From NCBI GenBank assembly GCA_040755975.1, contig JBFLZY010000008.1, positions 1-64,000 on the forward strand: a stretch of DNA of 64,000 nt, given 5' to 3'. The DNA is from JAIMBK01 sp040755975 (GTDB taxonomy: Bacteria; Bacillota; Desulfotomaculia; Desulfotomaculales; Nap2-2B). Shown here piece after piece: positions 34,633 through 42,407 of this stretch (its first letter is position 1; every line of letters starts with the position of its first letter). The notes beneath the pieces were generated by a model. It saw nothing but the letters and a program-made list of their open reading frames with translations. It did no database searches and was not told the origin of the DNA. A program made the translations under genes and the position numbers.

Positions 34633-35886
34633 TTGCAACGGAGCGCGGAACTGATCGTTTACAATATCGGGATGCTGGCTACCTGTGCCGGGGGGGTCAA
34701 GAGAGGGAAAGCGATGTGCGACGCAGGCCTGCTCGCCGGCGCGGCGGTGGCGGCGGCGGACGGGCGGATTCTGGCCGCCGGCCCGGAAAAAGACGTCAGG
34801 GAGGCCGTCCCCACAGACAAACGAACGGAGTTTCTGGATGCTTGCAGCCGCCTGGTTACCCCGGGGCTGGTGGACTGCCACACCCACCTGTTTTATGCCG
34901 GTTCCCGGGAGCAGGAGCTGGCCTTAAAGCTGGCGGGCAAAAGTTACCTGGAAATCCTGGCTTGCGGCGGGGGGATTTTAAGTACGGTGCGCAAGACCCG
35001 CCAGGCCGGCGACGACGTCCTGCTGGCGGAAACGAAAAAACGCCTGGCCCGCGCGCTGGCCCACGGCACCACTACGGCCGAAGTAAAAAGCGGCTACGGG
35101 CTGAGCACGGACGAAGAGCTGCGGGCCCTGCGGCTGATCAACCGGTTGGGCGGCGAGCAGCCGGTGGAACTGGTGCCTACCTTTCTGGGTGCCCACGCCG
35201 TGCCGGAGGAGTATAAAGACAATCCCGGGCGGTACGTAGACCTCGTCTGCACCGAAATGATCCCCCGGGTGGCCGGGGAAAACCTGGCCCTGTTTAACGA
35301 CGTTTTCTGTGAAGAAGGAGTTTTTACGGTCGAGCAGTCCCGCCGCATCTTAAAGACAGGGTTAGCCCACGGCCTGCCGCCGAAAATTCACGCCGACGAA
35401 CTGGCCGCCTCCGGCGGGGCGGAACTGGCGGCGGAGGTGGGGGCGGTGAGCGCGGACCACCTCCTGTGCGTCTCCCCGGAGGGCATCAACAGACTGGCCG
35501 CGGCCGGCACCGTGGCGGTTTTGCTGCCGGGGACGGCTTACTACCTGGCGGCCGGACGCTACGCCCCCGCCCGTGCTTTTCTTGAGGCCGGCGTGCCGGT
35601 GGCCGTCGCTTCCGACGCCAACCCCGGCTCCTGCCCTACCGAAGCGCTGCAGGCGGTCTTTAACCTGGCCTGCCTGTACCTGCGGATGCAGCCGCCCGAA
35701 GTGCTTACCGCCATGACCGTTAACGCCGCGGCCGCCCTCGGCCTGGCCGACCGGCTGGGCAGCCTGGAACCCGGCCGGCAGGCGGACCTGGTGATCTGGG
35801 ACGCGCCCAACCTGGACTACCTGGGTTATCATTTCGGCGTCAACCTGGTGCAAAACGTAATCAAGCGCGGGCAAATCGTCATCTGA
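34633..35886 (+). CDS. hutI: Imidazolonepropionase
   Basis: A 417-residue amidohydrolase that opens imidazolonepropionate to N-formiminoglutamate. The metal-binding DCHTHLFYAGSREQEL near residue 78, GYGLSTDEELRALR, KIHADEL, SADHLL and the final metal Asp in ASDANPGSCPTEALQ are all visible. It starts with TTG at 34633. It lies 25 bp after ftcD and 20 bp before the cyclodeaminase gene. Confidence 0.96.
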   Translation: MQRSAELIVYNIGMLATCAGGVKRGKAMCDAGLLAGAAVAAADGRILAAGPEKDVREAVPTDKRTEFLDACSRLVTPGLVDCHTHLFYAGSREQELALKLAGKSYLEILACGGGILSTVRKTRQAGDDVLLAETKKRLARALAHGTTTAEVKSGYGLSTDEELRALRLINRLGGEQPVELVPTFLGAHAVPEEYKDNPGRYVDLVCTEMIPRVAGENLALFNDVFCEEGVFTVEQSRRILKTGLAHGLPPKIHADELAASGGAELAAEVGAVSADHLLCVSPEGINRLAAAGTVAVLLPGTAYYLAAGRYAPARAFLEAGVPVAVASDANPGSCPTEALQAVFNLACLYLRMQPPEVLTAMTVNAAAALGLADRLGSLEPGRQADLVIWDAPNLDYLGYHFGVNLVQNVIKRGQIVI

Positions 35887-35906
35887 AAAAAGGAGAGGTC
35901 GGTAAG

Positions 35907-36527
35907 ATGCTCACGGATTTAACCTGCCGCGCCTTCACCGCCGCGGTGGCCGCCGGCGAGCCGACCCCAGGCGGGGGGAGCGTGGCGGCTTACGTGGGGG
36001 CGTGCGGAGCGGCGCTCTTAGAAATGGTTAGCCGCCTGAGCCTGTCCGGCCGCGCTCACGGCGGCGAATTCCCCGGTCAACTGCTGGCGCTGGCCGCGGA
36101 AAAAAGGGAGGAGCTGGAGAGGCTGGTTGACGAGGATGCGGCCGCCTTCGCGCGGGTGATGCAGGCGCTAAAGCTGCCGAAAGAAACGCCCGCAGAGAAA
36201 AACAAAAGGAAAGAAGCGCTGGCGGAAGCCACCCTATCCGCTTCCTCTGTCCCTCTGCGCACGGCGGCCGTTTGCGCCGAACTCCTCGAACAAATCGCGG
36301 AAATAATCGCCGAAGGCAACCAGAACGCCTTAAGCGATGCGGCGGTGGCCCTGGAGTGCCTGTACGCCGCCTGCCGGGGGGCACTTTACAACGTGCGGAT
36401 CAATCTGCGCGGATTGGCGAACCCGGAAGAAAAGGAAACTTTGCTGTCCGGGATAAAAAGTGTTGAGGAGCGGGCGACAAAGTGCTATTTTAAAGCCAGG
36501 GAACTGGTCGGGAAGAAAGGCTTGTGA
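35907..36527 (+). CDS. Formimidoyltetrahydrofolate cyclodeaminase / methenyl-THF cyclohydrolase (FchA type)
   Basis: A 206-residue helical protein with the family signature EPTPGGGSVAAYVGACGAALLEMV near the N-terminus. It releases ammonia from 5-formimino-THF to give methenyl-THF, or cyclises/hydrolyses methenyl-THF, and so completes formimino group use after ftcD. AAAAGGAGAGGT precedes the ATG. Its stop overlaps the GTG start of hutP. Confidence 0.93.
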   Translation: MLTDLTCRAFTAAVAAGEPTPGGGSVAAYVGACGAALLEMVSRLSLSGRAHGGEFPGQLLALAAEKREELERLVDEDAAAFARVMQALKLPKETPAEKNKRKEALAEATLSASSVPLRTAAVCAELLEQIAEIIAEGNQNALSDAAVALECLYAACRGALYNVRINLRGLANPEEKETLLSGIKSVEERATKCYFKARELVGKKGL

Positions 36528-36982
36528 AGGCAGGTCGGCTGGTGCGACGGGCAGGTGTTCTTAAATTGAGAAGCATTGGCCAACTGGCGCTTCTCTCCGT
36601 TTTGGGTGAAGCCGTAGAAACAACCGACAGTTCCTTCCGGGTGATCGTGGGCAAAGTAGGCTCCATGGGGATCGAAAAAATGGTGGCGGCGATTGAAACC
36701 GCAGCAAAAAGGGAAGGGTTAATCGACGCTGATTATTATCGCGGCGAACACGCCCTTTACCACGCCATCCTGGAAGCTCTCCACGGCGTGTGCCGGGGCC
36801 AGCTGGAACTCGGCTCCCTCCTGCGCACGGCGGGGTTGAAGTTTGCCGTGGTGGTCGGTCCGAAAGCCGAAGACCAGGCGGGTGAAGGACAGTGGCTGGC
36901 GGTAGCTCTTTACGGCAGCATCGGCGCTCCCCGCAAGGGTTTTGAACACGAGGTAATCGGTCTGGGGATAAACCATCTTTAA
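36524..36982 (+). CDS. hutP: HutP, histidine-responsive antitermination protein
   Basis: A 152-residue RNA-binding antiterminator. It carries the HutP core GKVGSMGIEKMVAAIETA, EHALYHAILEALHGV, GSLLRTAGLKFAVV and YGSIGAPRKGFEHEVIGLGINHL; the His residues of this core coordinate the metal and L-histidine in the Bacillus protein. HutP hexamers bind NAG triplets in the leader terminator. The matching leader is at 23126-23212, 13 kb upstream, so hutP here lies at the operon end rather than the beginning as in Bacillus. GTG 36524 overlaps the preceding stop; a few N-terminal residues are uncertain. Confidence 0.95.
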   Translation: MKAGRLVRRAGVLKLRSIGQLALLSVLGEAVETTDSSFRVIVGKVGSMGIEKMVAAIETAAKREGLIDADYYRGEHALYHAILEALHGVCRGQLELGSLLRTAGLKFAVVVGPKAEDQAGEGQWLAVALYGSIGAPRKGFEHEVIGLGINHL

Positions 36983-37139
36983 AGAGATTGGGAGGAAGAA
37001 TTTCAGGGAGGGGAATCAAATATTGCAGATTGGTTGCCGCAATTCCAGGTCTTTCAGCCGTTCACGGTGTAATTTTAACCTTTCGCCTTAAAGAGGTTGA
37101 CACCTGGAGCAAAATATAATAACAATTTCGTTATCAGAT

Positions 37140-37159
37140 GTATACAGAATACAATATAC
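37140..37159. promoter_or_regulatory. GTATAC/ATATAC operator candidate before gdhA copy 2
   Basis: GTATAC (37140-37145) and ATATAC (37154-37159) resemble the pair upstream of dctP. They lie 33-52 bp before the ATG of the second gdhA. TATAAT occurs at 37115, but no correctly spaced -35 box was found. Regulation by the GntR protein is inference. Confidence 0.35.
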
Positions 37160-37191
37160 AAATAACATGTTAAAAAGTGGGAGGTATTTTT

Positions 37192-38463
37192 ATGGTTAAA
37201 GAAAATGGTGCCGCCGAAAAGAACAACGGCCTTCTCGCCTCCACCCTCCTGCAGGTGGAACGCGCCGCCGCCCGCTTAAACCTCGACCCCGGCCTCTTGA
37301 AAGTGCTGCAGGAGCCCAAGCGCATCTTAACCGTTTCCGTTCCCTTGCGCAAAGACGACGGCACCCTCGCGGTCTACCAGGGGTACCGGGTCCAGCACAA
37401 CCTGGCCCGGGGGCCGGCCAAGGGAGGGATCCGCTTCCACCCGGACGTCACTTTAGAAGAGGTCATTGCCTTAGCTGCTTTGATGACCTGGAAGTGCGCA
37501 GTGGTGAACATCCCTTACGGGGGCGCCAAGGGGGCGGTGGTGGTCAACCCCAAAGAACTTTCCTTAGCGGAACTGGAGCGCCTGACCCGCCGCTACGTCA
37601 CCGAGATCAGCATCATCATCGGCCCCGAAAAGGACATCCCCGCCCCGGACGTGAACACCAACCCACAGGTGATGGCCTGGATCATGGACACCTTCTCCAT
37701 GCAGCACGGCTACTCCATCCCCGCCGTGGTCACCGGCAAGCCCATCGAGATCGGCGGCTCCCAGGGGCGAAGCGAAGCCACCGGCAGAGGCTGCGTCTAC
37801 ACCATCGAAGAAGCCACCGCCGCCTGCGGGATCAACCTGGCCGAGGCCACCGCGGCGGTGCAGGGGTTCGGCAACGTGGGCTCCGTAGCGGCCGGCGCCT
37901 TAAACGAATTGGGCTGCCGGGTTGTCGCGGTGAGCGACTCCAAAGGAGGGATCTACGCCGAAAACGGATTGGACATCAACGAAGTAATTGCGTTCAAGGC
38001 CCGCACCGGCTCGGTGGCGGGCTACCCCGACGCCACGCCGCTCACCCGGGAAGAACTCCTCACCTTAGACTGCACCATCCTCGTCCCGGCAGCTTTGGAA
38101 AACCAGATCACCGAAGCCAACGCCGACCAAATCAAAGCCAGGATCGTCGCCGAAGGAGCCAACGGCCCCACCACCGCCAGGGCCGACGCCATCTTATCCG
38201 AACGGGGGATCACCGTCGTCCCCGATATTTTGGCCAACGCCGGCGGGGTGGTGGTCTCCTACTTTGAGTGGGTGCAGGGGATCCAGCACTTCTTCTGGAC
38301 CAAAGACGAAGTCAACCGCCAGCTGCGCCGCCGGATGGTGGCCAGTTTCCGGGAGGTCTGGGAACTTTCCCGGCGCGAGCAGGTATCGATGCGCACCGCC
38401 GCCTACATGATTGCTTTGGAGCGGGTGAAGAAGGCAATGCTTTTGCGGGGGTTGTATCCGTAA
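37192..38463 (+). CDS. gdhA: Glutamate dehydrogenase, copy 2
   Basis: A 423-residue glutamate dehydrogenase that feeds the glutamate made from histidine into 2-oxoglutarate and ammonia. It shows the same motifs as copy 1 (PYGGAKGA, PDVNTNPQVMAWIMD, GFGNVG). Most residues, and long stretches of DNA, match copy 1; differences cluster at the N-terminus. ATG 37192 is preferred because the GTG at 37177 lies inside its own GGGAGG site. It comes about 200 bp after hutP with a different upstream region from copy 1, so the two are probably controlled separately. Confidence 0.95.
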   Translation: MVKENGAAEKNNGLLASTLLQVERAAARLNLDPGLLKVLQEPKRILTVSVPLRKDDGTLAVYQGYRVQHNLARGPAKGGIRFHPDVTLEEVIALAALMTWKCAVVNIPYGGAKGAVVVNPKELSLAELERLTRRYVTEISIIIGPEKDIPAPDVNTNPQVMAWIMDTFSMQHGYSIPAVVTGKPIEIGGSQGRSEATGRGCVYTIEEATAACGINLAEATAAVQGFGNVGSVAAGALNELGCRVVAVSDSKGGIYAENGLDINEVIAFKARTGSVAGYPDATPLTREELLTLDCTILVPAALENQITEANADQIKARIVAEGANGPTTARADAILSERGITVVPDILANAGGVVVSYFEWVQGIQHFFWTKDEVNRQLRRRMVASFREVWELSRREQVSMRTAAYMIALERVKKAMLLRGLYP

Positions 38464-38499
38464 GCGGAAAATCAAACATTAGCTTTATACAATACGCCT

Positions 38500-38606
38500 T
38501 CCGGGCAGGGCCGCCCTGGTGGGTGCCCCCCCGGCCCCAGGGTCGGCCGCCGGGGGAGCAACCCGGGTCAAGGCCGCCGGAAGATCGGCCGCCGGGGGCG
38601 TTGCCC
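38500..38606. repeat. GC-rich repeated hairpin block
   Basis: The segment contains cggccgccggggg twice (about 38547 and 38588), plus complementary runs that can fold into several strong hairpins just before a promoter. It could act as a terminator cluster for gdhA without a T-run. Confidence 0.5.
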
Positions 38607-38607
38607 G

Positions 38608-38637
38608 TTGACAACTTCAGGGACGATGAAGTATAGT
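38608..38637 (+). promoter_or_regulatory. Sigma-A promoter
   Basis: TTGACA (38608-38613), 18-base spacer, TATAGT (38632-38637). It is upstream of a 39-codon frame and the QueG-like gene. Confidence 0.7.
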
Positions 38638-38690
38638 GAAAAAGGTTAACCTGGTTTTTTGAGGAACGAAAAAGGTGTGAAAATGAATAA

Positions 38691-38810
38691 ATGATCGGAC
38701 GACAGGACCTGGGCGCAGCTCTGGTCCTATTTTCCACCCTTTGCTTAAGCACCGAAGCTATCGCCGCCGAAATCGCCTACCAGGGCGGCGCCACAGTTTT
38801 ACGTAATTAA
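38691..38810 (+). other. Possible 39-residue small ORF or gene remnant
   Basis: ATG 38691 opens a frame encoding a short hydrophobic-start peptide ending in AYQGGATVLRN. It follows the promoter at 38608 and a GAGG-like site 26 bp upstream. No family is recognised. It may be a leader peptide, a remnant or noise. Confidence 0.25.
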
Positions 38811-38942
38811 ATCAGAATTTAACCACGAGAATATAAAGGGATGGGGAATCAACAATAGCCGGCTTTCGGCTCATTTGTCAGGATGGTTCATCATTTATCT
38901 CACGAGGACGGGTTAGATCACAAAGACGGGGGAGATGCAAAA

Positions 38943-39719
38943 ATGGATCATTTAATTAAAGAAATAATTATTCGGGAAGTAACCCGGCACCAGGGAAAAA
39001 CCACTTACCGCACCCCCGTGGTGGGCTTTGCCCGGGCGGCCGACCCGGGATTCGCCCGGCTAAAAGAATTAGTCGGCCCCGGGCACCTGCTGCCGCGGGA
39101 TTTGCTGCCGGAGGCCCGCTCCGTGGCGGCCTTTTTTCTCCCTTTTACGGCGGAACTGGTCGAGGCGAACCGGGACGATCCTTACGTGAGCCGCCGATGG
39201 GCGGAAGCCTACATCGAGACGAACGCACTGATGGGCGAGATCTGCAGCATTCTGGCCCGGGAGCTGGCCGCGCGCGGGGTAAAGGCCGCCTGGCAGCAGC
39301 CCACCCACAATTTTGATCCGGTTGCCCTGGTTTCCTTCTGGTCCCACAAGCACGTGGCCTACCTGTGCGGGCTGGGCACCTTCGGCGTGAATCACCTGCT
39401 CATTACCGCCGCCGGCTGTGCCGGCCGCCTGGGCAGCCTGGTGGTGGATGCGCCCCTCTCGCCCACTCCGGTCCCGGACCGGGAGAACTGCCTCTTTAAG
39501 CGGCAAAAAACCTGCGCGGCCTGCGTGCGGCTTTGTCCTGCCGGAGCGCTGACCGCCGAAGGACTGGACAAGCAGAAATGCCACCGGCACCTGCAGGAAG
39601 TGAACGCCTACTTTGCCGATCTCAGCAAATGCGACGTCTGCGGCAAATGCGCCGCCGGCCCCTGCGCCCTGGCGGCCCCGGGAGACAATCAAAGCCGCCT
39701 GGATGCGGTTAGGTTTTAA
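38943..39719 (+). CDS. QueG-like [4Fe-4S] protein (epoxyqueuosine reductase family, short)
   Basis: A 258-residue protein resembling the reductases related to epoxyqueuosine reductase. The early segment has VVGFARAADPGFARLKELV. The middle has GLGTFGVNHLLITAAGCAGRLGSLV, like QueG FGW/GxNxxLI...G regions. The C-terminal part has CAACVRLCPAGAL and CDVCGKCAAGPC, two cysteine clusters for iron-sulfur centres. Lacking the extra C-terminal domain, it is probably a QueG relative of unknown electron-transfer function rather than QueG itself. ATG 38943 follows GGGGGAG. Confidence 0.8.
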   Translation: MDHLIKEIIIREVTRHQGKTTYRTPVVGFARAADPGFARLKELVGPGHLLPRDLLPEARSVAAFFLPFTAELVEANRDDPYVSRRWAEAYIETNALMGEICSILARELAARGVKAAWQQPTHNFDPVALVSFWSHKHVAYLCGLGTFGVNHLLITAAGCAGRLGSLVVDAPLSPTPVPDRENCLFKRQKTCAACVRLCPAGALTAEGLDKQKCHRHLQEVNAYFADLSKCDVCGKCAAGPCALAAPGDNQSRLDAVRF

Positions 39720-39753
39720 GCCGGACAGGCAAGTTTTTTTCGCTTCTCTTCGC

Positions 39754-39813
39754 AAAATAATAACGGTGCCGGCGGCAGGCGGGCTGACCGCCGGCCGGCG
39801 CCGTTATTATTTT
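39754..39813. terminator. Long hairpin terminator
   Basis: The outer arms AAAATAATAACGG and CCGTTATTATTTT and the inner GCCGGCGG/CCGCCGGC arms form a long stem. T-rich and A-rich ends allow termination in both directions. It lies between the QueG-like gene and azlC. Confidence 0.85.
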
Positions 39814-39894
39814 AGTAAGTTCTTGTTTCGTATTTTGGTTCATGATATACTGGGGCAGCGAAATTTATTGCGAAAACAAAAGAGGCAAAAGGAT

Positions 39895-40656
39895 ATGAAA
39901 CGACCGTTACTATCAGCTCAATTCTCCTGTCCTGACTTTTTCACCGCTTTAAAGGAAGGATTTCCCCTGGCGCTCTCCATCTTTGCCTACGGACTGGTTT
40001 TCGGCGTCCTGGCCCGTCAGGCCGGGCTGAACTGGGGAGAAACGGTCGTGATGTCCGCTGTGGTCTTTGCCGGCTCGGCCCAGTTCGTGGCGGTCGGCCT
40101 TCTGGGGAGCGGAGCGTCTGCCGGTCAGATCGTCCTGGCCACTTTCCTTCTGAATCTGCGCCATCTTTTGATGGGAGCCTCCCTGGCCCCCTACCTTGCC
40201 GGGGTCAGGTTGGGGAAGCTGGCCGTCCTCGCCCACGGCCTCAACGACGAGTCTTACGCCCTCACCGTCAGCCGCTTCCGGCGCTTCGGGGGGAGCGCGG
40301 CTTACTTTCTGGGGGCGGGAGTGATTACTTTTCTGGGCTGGCTTGGCAGTTCCGCCCTGGCCGGAGCGGTGGGAAACGCCTTCGGCGACCCCCGCCGGTA
40401 CGGCCTGGATTTCGCCTTTCTGGGAGCCTTTCTCGGCCTTTTGATCCCCCAGTTGAAAAACAGGGAAAGCTGGGTATGTTGTGGTGTGGCGGCGGGGGCG
40501 GCTCTTTTCGCCAGCCAGGTGCTGCCCGGCAAGTGGTATGTTATCGTTGCCGCCCTGGTTGGAGCGGCGGCTGGAGTGGGGGTGGAATCCTCTGCGCATA
40601 GAAATTCTGGCCGTTATTGCCGGCATGGCCGCAGTCACCTATCTGACCAGGATTAG
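39895..40656 (+). CDS. azlC: AzlC-family branched-chain amino acid exporter subunit, copy 1
   Basis: A 253-residue membrane protein with the AzlC start GFPLALSIFAYGLVFGVLARQAGL, then VVFAGSAQFVAVGLL and LNLRHLLMGASLAPYL. AzlC and AzlD together export branched-chain amino acids or analogues. ATG 39895 is chosen at the family N-terminus with AAAAGGAT upstream. It overlaps azlD by about 65 bp. A second azlCD pair lies inverted at 61548-62619. Confidence 0.93.
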   Translation: MKRPLLSAQFSCPDFFTALKEGFPLALSIFAYGLVFGVLARQAGLNWGETVVMSAVVFAGSAQFVAVGLLGSGASAGQIVLATFLLNLRHLLMGASLAPYLAGVRLGKLAVLAHGLNDESYALTVSRFRRFGGSAAYFLGAGVITFLGWLGSSALAGAVGNAFGDPRRYGLDFAFLGAFLGLLIPQLKNRESWVCCGVAAGAALFASQVLPGKWYVIVAALVGAAAGVGVESSAHRNSGRYCRHGRSHLSDQD

Positions 40657-40915
40657 CTTTTTAGTTCTGGTGGGAAAAATTAACCTTCCCGAAACCCTCT
40701 CCCGCGGCTTAAAGTATATTCCCATCGGAATTCTGACCGCCTTCGTCGTCCCCGGCCTGCTGGCCCCGGACGGGCACGTTGCTCTATCCTGGAACAACCA
40801 CTACCTCTTTGCCGGGCTGGTCAGTGCCCTGGCGGCCTACCGGTGGAAAAACGTCTTTCTGGCCATGGGCAGCGGGATGGTGGTGATGGTGGTCTTGCGG
40901 CTACAACCCTTTTAA
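40592..40915 (+). CDS. azlD: AzlD-family exporter subunit, copy 1 (CTG start inferred)
   Basis: A 107-residue protein with three or four membrane segments: IEILAVIAGMAAVTYLTRISF, KYIPIGILTAFVVPGLL and HYLFAGLVSALAAYRWKNVFLAMGSGM. The copy at 61548 begins with GTG at the matching codon; here that codon is CTG. Either CTG is used, an upstream ATG (40538) is used, or translation is impaired. It ends with QPF rather than IG, so the 3' end has diverged. Confidence 0.85.
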   Translation: MRIEILAVIAGMAAVTYLTRISFLVLVGKINLPETLSRGLKYIPIGILTAFVVPGLLAPDGHVALSWNNHYLFAGLVSALAAYRWKNVFLAMGSGMVVMVVLRLQPF

Positions 40916-40960
40916 CGGGCTGCGGGCTATTTCCGGGCTTAACCTGTTGGCGATTGGCGC

Positions 40961-41096
40961 ATGATCCTGTTTTTAAAGCCGCCGAACGCGGTGACCTGCC
41001 CCGCGCTGCAGCCGGGGAACGTGGTGGAAGTGGTTATCCCCGGCGTCGGCCGGCTGGCCAAACGGGTGGCTGCAGACCCCGGCCCTGCATATTTGA
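40961..41096 (+). pseudogene. Internally deleted remnant of the fumarylacetoacetate hydrolase-family gene
   Basis: The first 40 bp match 18695-18732 of the intact gene (cctgtttttaaagccgccga). The sequence then jumps to the 3' end (19145-19233; gtggtggaagtggt, ggcgtcggccggct) and its TGA. About 410 bp in between are missing. Homology continues past the stop into the flanking sequence. Confidence 0.85.
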
Positions 41097-41128
41097 GCGT
41101 GTCCGGGCGTGCTAAATTAAGAAATTTC

Positions 41129-41168
41129 TTGTCGTTGATAACATATTTATGATATAATATTATCATAA
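41129..41168 (+). promoter_or_regulatory. Promoter and operator of the Phd/ParE toxin-antitoxin pair
   Basis: TTGTCG (41129), 18-base spacer and TATAAT (41153-41158). The -10 box lies inside a palindrome with arms TTATGATA/TATCATAA (41147-41168), a typical autorepression site for an antitoxin. Confidence 0.7.
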
Positions 41169-41191
41169 TAATGATTAAGAAGGTGGTTGGA

Positions 41192-41470
41192 ATGCCGGTA
41201 ATCAGGCCTATTTCGGATTTAAGAAACAATTTTAATCTTATTTCCGATCTCTGCCATAAGGAAGGGGAACCTGTTTTTATCACCAAAAACGGTCAGGGGG
41301 ACCTGGTTGTCATGAGCATTGCCCGTTATGAAAAAATGGAAGCCCTTCTGGAGCTTTACCGCAAATTGACGGAAGCAGAAGCGGAAGCGGCGGCGGGCGC
41401 CAAAACAAAGTCCCATCAAGAGATGATCGATACCCTGAAGGAGCGGGTCAATGGGCAGGTTTCAAATTGA
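41192..41470 (+). CDS. Phd/YefM-type antitoxin
   Basis: A 92-residue antitoxin with the Phd/YefM start MPVIRPISDLRNNFNLIS and the segment EPVFITKNGQGDLVVMSIARYEKM. It should neutralise the downstream ParE-like toxin and repress the palindromic promoter. ATG 41192 is preferred to 41171 because AAGGTGG is well placed for it. Its 3' end overlaps the toxin gene by 20 bp. Confidence 0.9.
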   Translation: MPVIRPISDLRNNFNLISDLCHKEGEPVFITKNGQGDLVVMSIARYEKMEALLELYRKLTEAEAEAAAGAKTKSHQEMIDTLKERVNGQVSN

Positions 41471-41753
41471 GTACCTCCCTTCCGCCGAAAAAGACCTGCT
41501 GGAGATAGTAGATTATATCAAGAAGGACAAGCCTTCCGCGGCTGCAAATTTGATCAACACGATTGACCGGGAAATATCTAAACTTGCTGAATTTCCGTTC
41601 CTGGGCCCCCAACCTGATGATGAGAGATTAAAAATGATAGGTTACCGGATGATCGTAATTGGTAATTTTATCGTTTTTTACGTGGTAAAAGAAAAGGTGG
41701 TCCAGATCAGACGGGTTCTTCACGGACGTAGAAAATACGAGTTTTTGCTGTGA
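41451..41753 (+). CDS. ParE/RelE-family toxin
   Basis: A 100-residue toxin with the family pattern IEYLPSAEKDLLEIVDYI, a core PFLGPQPDDERLKMIGYRMIVIGNFIVFYVV and the ending RRVLHGRRKYEFLL. ParE members poison gyrase and RelE members cut mRNA. The C-terminal RRVLHGRR ending is common to both, so the target is not certain. It is intact and follows its antitoxin. Confidence 0.9.
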   Translation: MGRFQIEYLPSAEKDLLEIVDYIKKDKPSAAANLINTIDREISKLAEFPFLGPQPDDERLKMIGYRMIVIGNFIVFYVVKEKVVQIRRVLHGRRKYEFLL

Positions 41754-41917
41754 ACGTAAAATGTCCCGGTAAGCAACGGCGCTGGCAAAGCTTTGAAGCC
41801 AGGGCCGTTATTTTTTCGTTTTGTCCGGTGATCGAAACACCTTTGAGAGGAAAAATTATAAACAGCGGCAATCAATCATTGAGGATGAAGTTTTCTTAAT
41901 ACCAGTTAGAGGAGCCG

Positions 41918-42012
41918 GGGAGGAAGGTTGGTTTTGGACCGGCCGGGCGCGCAGTTAGCCGCTTTAAGCCGGCGGGGAGACGAAAGCGCCAGGCAATCGG
42001 ATTGTTGAAAAT
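41918..42012. repeat. Dispersed repeat A, copy 1
   Basis: Contains ggccgggcgcgcagtt and ttgaaaatgcctgtcacaaa. A close copy is at 46012-46084, both after small defence-type genes and before broken genes. TATAAT follows 25 bp downstream (42041). Confidence 0.7.
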
Positions 42013-42070
42013 GCCTGTCACAAATCGCAGCCGGGCTGTGTTATAATTGGTGGAAGGTTTCTTTTCGGGG

Positions 42071-42163
42071 GTGCTTCCTATTTTCCCGCGTTTTGCCGGC
42101 AAAAGCGGTCTTCCTTCCGCCGATTTTAAGAAAATATTCGATTTGTATTATCCGGCCGTATGA
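42071..42163 (+). pseudogene. N-terminal fragment of an ECF sigma factor
   Basis: A 30-codon frame ends with ADFKKIFDLYYPAV, the usual beginning of region 2 in ECF sigma factors, and then stops. The stop overlaps the next start as ATGA, the normal arrangement of sigma and anti-sigma genes. Some 400 bp of the gene have been lost. Confidence 0.65.
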
Positions 42164-42383
42164 AAATGTGCTTTCCTGAAGGAACTTTACAGGCTTATCT
42201 GGACGGTGAGCTGACATCAAGGGGGGCGGCCGAAATCAGGGCGCACCTGGAGCATTGGACGGCAGTCCGAACGGCCCCGGCATGTCCGGGTTAATCTGGC
42301 AGGCTGACTGCGTTGTCTACTTTATCGGCGGGCCGGGGTTGGGTCTGGAGGATGCGCTCGTTCTGGCCGGAAAGATGAAGTAA
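42160..42383 (+). pseudogene. Collapsed anti-sigma factor gene
   Basis: The frame starts MKMCFPEGTLQAYLDGELTS and runs to EIRAHLEHW, like zinc-binding anti-sigma factors, then shifts and stops at 42294. In another frame GLIWQADCVVYFIGGPGL...GKMK follows to TAA at 42383, which looks like the tail of the same or a related gene. The middle is absent. Confidence 0.6.
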
Positions 42384-42407
42384 TGATTTTGGAGTGGGTC
42401 TGACCAG

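Noticed and set aside
37097..37120. TTGACA and TATAAT before gdhA copy 2 as a sigma-A promoter
   Set aside because: Only 12 bases separate them; a working spacer is about 17.
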